The position numbers and the translations under genes were made by a program. From a virus, in IMG/VR virus record IMGVR_UViG_3300028581_003582, positions 1 to 45,950 of that record: a stretch of DNA of 45,950 nucleotides, one strand, 5' to 3'. Below are positions 39,529 to 45,950 of this stretch, one piece after another. Within the stretch, counting starts at the first letter, position 1; every line of letters begins with the position of its first letter. The notes below the pieces were generated by a model. The model was not told the DNA's origin. It worked only from the letters and a program-made list of their open reading frames with translations, and searched no databases.

Positions 39529-39529
39529 T

Positions 39530-42049
39530 ATGTTTCCAGTTTTCCCGGTTGCCTTCAATTCAAGCCAGGCATCTAATGTGGCCAAGTACTCCCTTCGTTT
39601 GGCCAGCAGCAATGGTGATGGCACAGGAGCTGCATCAAATTATTTGTCCAAAACTTTCACAGTGTCTGGTGATTGCAAGAAATGGACTTACAGCACCTGG
39701 TACAGACCTGCTGTTTTCACAAGTCACCGACTACTGCATGCAGGGTTGGATAACAACAACAGAGTGATAATAAACAACACCACCACTGGTTTGGGTGTGT
39801 ACTATGTTGCTGCAAGCACCACAACCACTTTGTTGATGACATCTGCTTATTTCATGGATCCTACCAGCTGGTATCATGTGGTAGTTAGTTTTGATAGCAC
39901 ACAAGCCACTGCATCCAACAGATTAAAATTGTATGTTAACAGTGCAGAGCAAAACGAACTCAATGTGGACCAGAGAAGCAGCATCACCAACACCTTTTAC
40001 TATGTGGGCTCAGCATGCAAGCACCACATTGGTGCAGACTTGGCCGCCACCTCTTTCAGTGATTGCGCATTGACTGAAACAACCTTTGTGGATGGATTGC
40101 AATTGACACCTTCTTACTTTGGTGCATATGACAATGGCAACAACACCTGGATACCAAAAAAATACAATGGTAACTTTGGAACCAATGGATTTTATTTGAA
40201 CTATCAAGATTTTTCCAATGCTGGCAAGGATTCATCAGACAAAAATAATAATTTTACTGCCAACAACACCAACACAACCAGTCCCTTGTCTTCCATTTTG
40301 AATGATTTGACTGTGGATGTGCCAGGCAATTTTGGTCTTGACACAGGCAAAGGTGGTGAAGTCAGAAGCAATTACTCTGCACTCAATTATTACAACAAAC
40401 ACTCCACAATTTTCATCAGAGATGGTGCGTTGAGTGCCAGAAGCACCAACATAGCATACTGGAGATCTGCAGTTGCCACCATGGGTGTCAATTATGGCAA
40501 ATGGTATTGTGAATTTCAATGGGTCTCAGGCAACATGGGCAGCAATGGATTGATGATTGGCACCGTGAATGAAACTTTCAGCGCATATGAGCCAAGTGCC
40601 ACTGTTCCCATTTTATTCCCAGGATTCCTAACCAATGGCTATGGTTACTATAGCTTTTACGGAAACATATACAGCAAGGCCATTGGAACAGCATATGGTA
40701 ATGCATACAACCAAGGTGACATCATAGGCATGGCCATGGACATTGACAACAGGAAAATATATTTCTCCATAAATGGTGTGTGGCAAAATTCTGGCAATCC
40801 AGTGAATGGCGCAAACCCTGCAGCTGTGTTGCCTGCCACCAGTGGCACCTGGTTCCCTGCCATGGGAATGTACCAGGCACAAGAAGCAACAGTAAACTTT
40901 GGTCAGAGGCCATTTGTTTACAATGCCCCTGCAGGATTCAAATCTTTTTGCACATACAATTTGAGTGAACCTGCAATCAAAGTGCCTGCACAATATTTCA
41001 AAGCAGTAGACTATGCAGGTTCCAATTCTTCCATCAATGTAAGCACTTCTTCTTTTGCCCCAGATCTGGTGTGGATAAAGAACAGAAGTTCCACCACCAA
41101 TCATCTGCTCATGGACACCACCCGGGGAGCTGCATCTGGTCTTGCCAGCAACAGTGCAGCTGCACAAACCAACCTGTACAATTTCAGCTTCTCCAACAAT
41201 GGTGTGAACATACCCACCGGCAACAACATTTACAACAATTTGTTCAACAATTATATTTCCTGGAATTTCAAAGAAGGCAGCTTGCCTGGATTGGATGTGG
41301 TGACTTATTTTGGCACAGGGGTGAGCTCATTGAATGTTGCACATGAACTGGGCAAAGAACCTGGTGTCACCATCATCAAGAATCTGTCTGGCAGCAACAC
41401 CATATGGTCCATGTGGCACAAGAGCACAGTTGCACCATTGGGCGGTCTGTATTGGCTCACCCTGAACAACACCAACTCAGCATTCAATGCAGGTGCACCC
41501 AATTCACCCAACTCAGTCATAGCTGGCAATCCATTAGGCAATACAGCACCCACCAGCACCATGTTCAATGTGGGCAACAATGTGAACCCTGCAGGCTACG
41601 GCTTGATTGTGCCCAACAGCATAGGTGGCACCAACTGGGCTGCACAAAGCACCAATTTAACAGACATACCATACATAGCCTACTTGTTCTCAGAGGTGGA
41701 TGGGTACTCCAGATTCAATTGTTACACAGGCAATGGTGTGTCCAATGATGGTCCCTTTGTGTGGTGTGGGTTCAAACCTGCATTCATCATGGTGAAACAC
41801 TTTGCAGGCAATGTGGCAGGCAATTGGGCCATGTATGACAATGCCAGGTGCAGAGGAAATGCCAACAATTTTGTACTATATGCCAATTTAGCTGCACAGG
41901 AAACTGCCTATGGCACCAGTTTGAATGTGGACATACTCAGTAATGGGTTCAAGATCAAAGGGACAGACAACAGCATAAATGCAACAGGCAATGCATATAT
42001 TTTCTTAGCTTTTGCTGAATTACCTGCTAAGTACTCCCTTGCAAAATAA
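39530..42049 (+). CDS. Adhesin-like fibre with LamG-like and SPRY-like domains
   Basis: 839 residues. Residues about 45-200 have the pattern of a LamG/concanavalin-like sandwich (KWTYSTWYRPAVF, WYHVVVSFDS, LKLYVNSAEQNEL and FVDGLQLTPSYFG). Residues about 290-470 fit a SPRY-like sandwich (GKWYCEFQWVSG, GDIIGMAMDIDNRKIYFSINGV). After that come segments common in marine phage fibres (PDLVWIKNRSS near 505). This is a likely receptor-binding protein. It begins one base after the previous stop. Confidence 0.75.
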   Translation: MFPVFPVAFNSSQASNVAKYSLRLASSNGDGTGAASNYLSKTFTVSGDCKKWTYSTWYRPAVFTSHRLLHAGLDNNNRVIINNTTTGLGVYYVAASTTTTLLMTSAYFMDPTSWYHVVVSFDSTQATASNRLKLYVNSAEQNELNVDQRSSITNTFYYVGSACKHHIGADLAATSFSDCALTETTFVDGLQLTPSYFGAYDNGNNTWIPKKYNGNFGTNGFYLNYQDFSNAGKDSSDKNNNFTANNTNTTSPLSSILNDLTVDVPGNFGLDTGKGGEVRSNYSALNYYNKHSTIFIRDGALSARSTNIAYWRSAVATMGVNYGKWYCEFQWVSGNMGSNGLMIGTVNETFSAYEPSATVPILFPGFLTNGYGYYSFYGNIYSKAIGTAYGNAYNQGDIIGMAMDIDNRKIYFSINGVWQNSGNPVNGANPAAVLPATSGTWFPAMGMYQAQEATVNFGQRPFVYNAPAGFKSFCTYNLSEPAIKVPAQYFKAVDYAGSNSSINVSTSSFAPDLVWIKNRSSTTNHLLMDTTRGAASGLASNSAAAQTNLYNFSFSNNGVNIPTGNNIYNNLFNNYISWNFKEGSLPGLDVVTYFGTGVSSLNVAHELGKEPGVTIIKNLSGSNTIWSMWHKSTVAPLGGLYWLTLNNTNSAFNAGAPNSPNSVIAGNPLGNTAPTSTMFNVGNNVNPAGYGLIVPNSIGGTNWAAQSTNLTDIPYIAYLFSEVDGYSRFNCYTGNGVSNDGPFVWCGFKPAFIMVKHFAGNVAGNWAMYDNARCRGNANNFVLYANLAAQETAYGTSLNVDILSNGFKIKGTDNSINATGNAYIFLAFAELPAKYSLAK

Positions 42050-42052
42050 ATA
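42045..42052 (+). promoter_or_regulatory. T4-late-type promoter AATAAATA
   Basis: The motif ends four bases before the GTG at 42057 and overlaps the stop of the preceding fibre gene. Confidence 0.6.
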
Positions 42053-42056
42053 ACAA

Positions 42057-43940
42057 GTGAGCAAAGCACGCAACATTACGTTCTTGGGATCAGGACCAGG
42101 ACCAAACAACAGCTTAATTGTTTCTCAAGGAGTTACAAACAACCCGGCATACAGTGCTTCCAACATTGCAGGGTGGGATGCAACATACACATATGTGAAA
42201 GAAAACAGTGGCACTTGGGGTTCCAACTTGTCAGGTGCACTTGCATTCAGTTCAGTTTCTGCCAAGTATGATTCTGCTTATCAAACATTGTGCAGTTTGA
42301 GTGCCAATTGGCAAAGCACTTACACCTCCGTGAGTGCAAACAGTGCCAACTGGCAATTGTCCTACACAGGTTATGTGACCAACAGCTCCCGATGGGATTC
42401 CACTTACACCACCGTGAGTACATACAGTGCACAATGGGACAGCAATGCAACCAACTACATAACATACAGTGCCATATATCTGAGTGCCCTGACAACCCTC
42501 ACTGCCAACAGTGCCAATTGGACCAGTGGCTACACAACATTGTGCAGTTCCAGTGGCAACTGGGATTCCACTTACACCACCGTGAGCGCATACAGTGGCA
42601 CATGGAATGTTACCAATTTATTCAATGAAAATAGTGCCACATTCAATTCCGCATATGCCACAGTGAGTGCCTTGAGTGCCAATTGGCAGTCAACTTATGG
42701 CACTGTGGGTGCATTGAGTGCAGGATGGCAGACTGCATATGTGACAGTGAATGCTGCAAGTGCCAATTGGACCAGCACTTATGATACTGTGAGTGCATTG
42801 AGTGCCAATTGGACCAGTGCATATGTGACGGTGAATGCTTCAAGTGCCATGGCATTCAGTACTGTGGCTACTGTGAGTAGTTTGAGTGCCAACTGGCAGT
42901 CAACTTATGGCACCGTCAGTTCACTGAGCGCCAATTGGCAAAGCACTTATGGTACTGTGAGTAGTTTGAGTGCCAATTGGCAAAGTACTTATGGCACTGT
43001 GAGTGCACTGAGTGCTGGTTGGCAGTCAACTTATGATACTGTGAGTGCATTGAGCGCCAACTGGCAAAGTACATATGTCACAGTGGGTGAATTGAGTGCC
43101 GGTTGGAATGCAGGCACTTCTGTAGCAGCATACAGTGCCAATTGGCAAAGCACTTATGACACCGTGAGTGCATTGAGCGCTAATTGGACCAGTGCATATG
43201 TGATTTCTAATTCCCTAAGTGCTGGCACCAGTACCTTTGGTGTAGTTAGTAGTTTGAGCGCCAATTGGCAAAGCACTTATGGTACTGTGAGTGCATTGAG
43301 TGCCAATTGGAATAGCACATATGTGACGGTGAATGCTTCAAGTGCCAATTGGAACAGCACATATGTGACTGCAAATGCATTGAGTGCTGGTGGTTTCAGC
43401 ACTTTTGGCACAGTGAGTTCCTTGAGTGCAGGCTGGCAAAGTACATATGTGACTGTGAATGCTGCAAGTGCCAATTGGTCTGGTACATATGATGCATTGA
43501 ACACTCTGAGCGCCGGTTGGCAAACCACTTATGGTGCAGTGAGTGCATTGAGTGCCAATTGGCAAAGCACATATGTGACTGTGAACACCAACAGTGCTAG
43601 TTGGACAAATCTACTCACAACACAAAGTGCCAACTGGCAAAGTGCATTCAGCACCATGACTGCCAGCAGTGCCAACTGGCAAAGCACTTACACCACCGTG
43701 AGTGCAAACAGTGCCACATGGAACTTGTTGCCTTATCTGGCCACCAATTTGATAGTGATGAGTTCTGTGAACATCACCAACACTCTCAATGTGAGCAGTG
43801 GCACCATCATCACCAATTCTCTGAGCACCAATTCATTGAACTTCACACAATCCTATGGCACTGCAGGTGCACTGGCCAACACATACATCACTGTGAATGT
43901 GGCCGGCAGTTCATTAAAAATTCCACTGTACTATTTTTAA
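42057..43940 (+). CDS. Long repetitive fibre protein (14-residue SANWQSTY repeats)
   Basis: 627 residues from a GTG start. After about 75 residues the chain is built from a 14-residue unit (consensus LSANWQSTYGTVSA, Leu, Trp, Tyr and Val at fixed places) repeated roughly 35 times, with degenerate copies at the start. The last 70 residues (LPYLATNLIVMSS, then NTLNVSSGTIITNSL) are different and probably a cap. Fourteen residues equal two heptads, so a trimeric coiled stalk is possible. Such proteins occur in marine phages as long fibres. AATAAATA lies four bases before the start. Confidence 0.78.
   Translation: MSKARNITFLGSGPGPNNSLIVSQGVTNNPAYSASNIAGWDATYTYVKENSGTWGSNLSGALAFSSVSAKYDSAYQTLCSLSANWQSTYTSVSANSANWQLSYTGYVTNSSRWDSTYTTVSTYSAQWDSNATNYITYSAIYLSALTTLTANSANWTSGYTTLCSSSGNWDSTYTTVSAYSGTWNVTNLFNENSATFNSAYATVSALSANWQSTYGTVGALSAGWQTAYVTVNAASANWTSTYDTVSALSANWTSAYVTVNASSAMAFSTVATVSSLSANWQSTYGTVSSLSANWQSTYGTVSSLSANWQSTYGTVSALSAGWQSTYDTVSALSANWQSTYVTVGELSAGWNAGTSVAAYSANWQSTYDTVSALSANWTSAYVISNSLSAGTSTFGVVSSLSANWQSTYGTVSALSANWNSTYVTVNASSANWNSTYVTANALSAGGFSTFGTVSSLSAGWQSTYVTVNAASANWSGTYDALNTLSAGWQTTYGAVSALSANWQSTYVTVNTNSASWTNLLTTQSANWQSAFSTMTASSANWQSTYTTVSANSATWNLLPYLATNLIVMSSVNITNTLNVSSGTIITNSLSTNSLNFTQSYGTAGALANTYITVNVAGSSLKIPLYYF
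42640..43740 (+). repeat. 42-bp tandem repeats
   Basis: Coding repeats of 42 bases with core AGTGCCAATTGGCAAAGCAC and TTATGGTACTGTGAGTGC. Copies are often 85-95% alike by eye, so unequal recombination can change fibre length. The same unit returns at 45670-45950 in the next gene. Confidence 0.85.
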
Positions 43941-43942
43941 AC

Positions 43943-45950
43943 ATGAGCAGGTCCTACAATTTACTTAAATTCTCAAGTGGATTAGGACAGAACAACACAC
44001 TGTTCATATCTGACACTGGCACTGGTGCATTGGCTTACTCTGCCAGCAACATTGCCAGCTGGAATTCCATGACTGACACTTTCAATCAATGGAAAGACAC
44101 ACTGGTCATATTGGTGAGTGCTTCAACACAATTCAGACAAAATTCTGCAAAATATGAAGCCACATATGAAGTGTTGCAACAACTCAGTGCTGCATGGATG
44201 TCCACCAACAGCACTGTGCAAATGCTCAGTGTGTACTGGGACAATGCAAAATATTTGAATTTGAATTATGACAACACTTACAACACAGTGAATGCACTGA
44301 GCACTTTCTGGACCTTCCTGGGCCCAGAAGGCACCATATACACCATGGTGTACAACAACAGCTCCTACTGGCAAGCAGTTTCAGCATTTTTTGAAACTGC
44401 ATTGCCATCCATTTACAATGACACCTACACCACCCTAAGAACCAACAGTGCCACTTATGTGCAACAAAACACTGCTGCCAAGGTCATTTATGACCGTTAC
44501 AAGAGCACCAGTGACACTGTGAGTGCTTTGAGTGCCAATTGGCAGAGCACATATGAAGCAATCAAGCTCCCTGCTACTACTTCAATAGTGCACTACCCTG
44601 CACAATTGCATGCCACAGGTCGCAACGATTGGGGTGAACTCGGATTAGGTGATTATACAAATAGAAACACCTTCACTGCATTGACAGGCAACTGGAGCCA
44701 GCTAAGCCCTGGGTATATTCATACAGTAGCATTATCTGCAGGTACAAACAAATGGTTTGGTACAGGTGCTAATTATTATCCTGATTTTAGTATAGTTGGA
44801 TCTTACGGATTGGGAGAGGAGGAAAAATCGAGTGTATTTGTCCAATTAACAGGTGACTGGAGTCAGATGATCGCCGGCATCAATTTAACAATGGCACAGT
44901 CAGCAAATACAACTCAATGGTTTGCAACTGGTTTTCTTTATGATGGACAGTTTGGAATATATTTTACACCATTAACAGGTAATTGGGATCAGATGGTACT
45001 TGGGAAAAACATTGCTAGTAGTATTTACACCATGGCCTTATCTGCAGGTACTGACAAATGGTTTGCTACAGGAGAAAACAGTGATGGTCAACTGGGGTTA
45101 GGTGATAATACAGGTAGAAATACCTTTGCTGCATTGACAGGCAACTGGAGTCAGATGGTTTGTGGTGGCGAGCACACCATGGCCTTGTCTGCAGGTACAA
45201 CCAAATGGTTTGGTACTGGTAACAATACACCTGGGTGCTTGGGGTTAGGTGATAATACAAATAGAAATACCTTTGCTGCATTGACAGGCAACTGGAGTCA
45301 GATGGTTTGTGGTTATGATTTTTTTGGTACAGGGTCTACCATGGCCTTATCTGCAGGTACAACCAAATGGTTTGCTACAGGATACAATGAATATGGTCAA
45401 TTAGGATTGGAAGACAATACAAATAGAAATACCTTTACTGCATTGACAGGCAACTGGAGTCAGATGGTTTGTGGTTTTAGAGCTACCATGGCCTTATCTG
45501 CAGGTACTAACAAATGGTTTGCTACAGGAGACAACAGTAATGGTCAACTGGGATTGGGAGACAATACAAATAGAAACACCTTTACTGCATTGACAGGCAA
45601 CTGGAGTCAGATGCTTTGTGGTGGTGAGCATACCATGGCATTGTCTATATCCGCAAGTGCTATGATTTCTAGCGACAGCGGCAGTTTGAGTGCCTGTGTG
45701 CAGAGTGCATATGGCACAGTGAGTGCACTGAGTGCTGCATGGCAAAGTGCATATGGCACAGTGAGTGCACTGAGTGCTGCATGGCAAGGTGCATATGACA
45801 TTGCAAATGCATTGAGTGCTCGTGTGCAGAGTGCACGAGACACAGTTGATGTTCTGAGCGCCAATTGGAACAACACTTATGGTGCAGTGAATGCATTGAG
45901 TTCCAATTGGACCAGCACACATGGCACAGTGAATGCTGCAAGTGCAATTG
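43943..45950 (+). CDS. Fibre protein with RCC1-like propeller (runs off window)
   Basis: At least 669 codons; no stop before the window end. About 200 N-terminal residues are similar to the preceding repeat fibre (ending DTVSALSANWQSTYEAI). Then seven RCC1-like units of about 50 residues follow (consensus TGDNSNGQLGLGDNTNRNTF plus TALTGNWSQMVCGGEHTMAL and SAGTNKWFA). Seven units would close a seven-bladed propeller as in RCC1. The 14-residue SANW repeats then resume. A receptor- or glycan-binding head inserted in a stalk is the likely design. Two bases separate it from the gene before; no late motif precedes the ATG. Confidence 0.75.
   Translation, partial: MSRSYNLLKFSSGLGQNNTLFISDTGTGALAYSASNIASWNSMTDTFNQWKDTLVILVSASTQFRQNSAKYEATYEVLQQLSAAWMSTNSTVQMLSVYWDNAKYLNLNYDNTYNTVNALSTFWTFLGPEGTIYTMVYNNSSYWQAVSAFFETALPSIYNDTYTTLRTNSATYVQQNTAAKVIYDRYKSTSDTVSALSANWQSTYEAIKLPATTSIVHYPAQLHATGRNDWGELGLGDYTNRNTFTALTGNWSQLSPGYIHTVALSAGTNKWFGTGANYYPDFSIVGSYGLGEEEKSSVFVQLTGDWSQMIAGINLTMAQSANTTQWFATGFLYDGQFGIYFTPLTGNWDQMVLGKNIASSIYTMALSAGTDKWFATGENSDGQLGLGDNTGRNTFAALTGNWSQMVCGGEHTMALSAGTTKWFGTGNNTPGCLGLGDNTNRNTFAALTGNWSQMVCGYDFFGTGSTMALSAGTTKWFATGYNEYGQLGLEDNTNRNTFTALTGNWSQMVCGFRATMALSAGTNKWFATGDNSNGQLGLGDNTNRNTFTALTGNWSQMLCGGEHTMALSISASAMISSDSGSLSACVQSAYGTVSALSAAWQSAYGTVSALSAAWQGAYDIANALSARVQSARDTVDVLSANWNNTYGAVNALSSNWTSTHGTVNAASAI
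44608..45642 (+). repeat. Seven RCC1-like coding repeats of about 150 bp
   Basis: The last four copies are nearly identical over stretches such as TTGACAGGCAACTGGAGTCA, while the first three are diverged. This points to recent expansion or gene conversion at the 3' side of the propeller. Confidence 0.8.

Noticed and set aside
42640-43740. CRISPR-like regular repeats
   Set aside because: The 42-bp units have no spacers, are in one long open frame with codon-level conservation, and encode a 14-residue protein repeat.
36688-45950. Diversity-generating retroelement for the fibre genes
   Set aside because: No reverse transcriptase, template repeat or adenine-biased variable region is seen in the window.
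1-45950. Integrated prophage
   Set aside because: No integrase, repressor, attachment repeat or host gene is present; gene content fits a lytic T4-like phage.

Overview
The window looks like part of the genome of a marine T4-like contractile-tailed phage (myovirus). No host backbone genes, integrase or insertion sequences were seen. The evidence is a gp20-type portal protein, a gp15-type tail sheath terminator, a GroES/gp31-like co-chaperonin, a possible gp62-like clamp-loader subunit, T4-type late promoters (NATAAATA), eight tRNA genes and a long run of marine-virus tail-fibre genes. The DNA is AT-rich and uses the standard code. A phage-encoded bS21 and heme oxygenase fit marine phages, but the host cannot be named from this sequence.

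Layout. 1-1230: a terminator pair, one small structural-like gene and seven tRNA genes on both strands. 1237-20213: a large glycan island, mostly on the minus strand. It holds an RmlC-like epimerase, methyltransferase, SDR epimerase, split transketolase, minimal nucleotide-sugar dehydrogenase, minimal DegT aminotransferase, GNAT acyltransferase, PIG-L deacetylase, NodU/CmcH carbamoyltransferase, SGNH hydrolase, two 2-oxoglutarate oxygenases and at least six glycosyltransferases. An eighth tRNA, a candidate small RNA gene and several very small genes lie within it. 20228-22954: virion-type accessory proteins, including an EF-hand protein, an Ig-like protein and an S74 chaperone-tipped fibre. 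22970-26727: dCMP deaminase, RecB-like nuclease, small genes, two flavodoxin-fold proteins and an HExxH protein. 26711-28513: portal. 28557-31700: a plus-strand block behind a good sigma70-like promoter, with heme oxygenase, a DUF366-like protein, a clamp-loader-like protein, GroES-like protein and bS21. 31704-33326: an Fe-S DinG/XPD-type helicase. 33357-45950: tail and fibre genes: gp15, a beta-helix protein, a collagen-like fibre, a LamG/SPRY adhesin, a 14-residue-repeat fibre, and a fibre with a seven-unit RCC1-like propeller that runs off the window.

Regulation and translation. At fifteen starts on both strands, a T4-late-type motif (consensus NATAAATA, variants TAAATG and TAAGTA) ends only 4-7 bases before the start codon. 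Messages from these promoters should be leaderless or nearly so. Shine-Dalgarno sequences are also largely absent elsewhere, and the phage carries its own bS21, a ribosomal protein that affects initiation. I regard this combination as the most interesting signal in the window.

How the genes may work together (inference): the glycan island could build and transfer a modified sugar onto virion fibres, for example onto Thr of the GPT/GAT collagen-like repeats, or could alter the host surface. The heme oxygenase and the flavodoxin-fold proteins could form a heme-degrading, iron-releasing module during infection.
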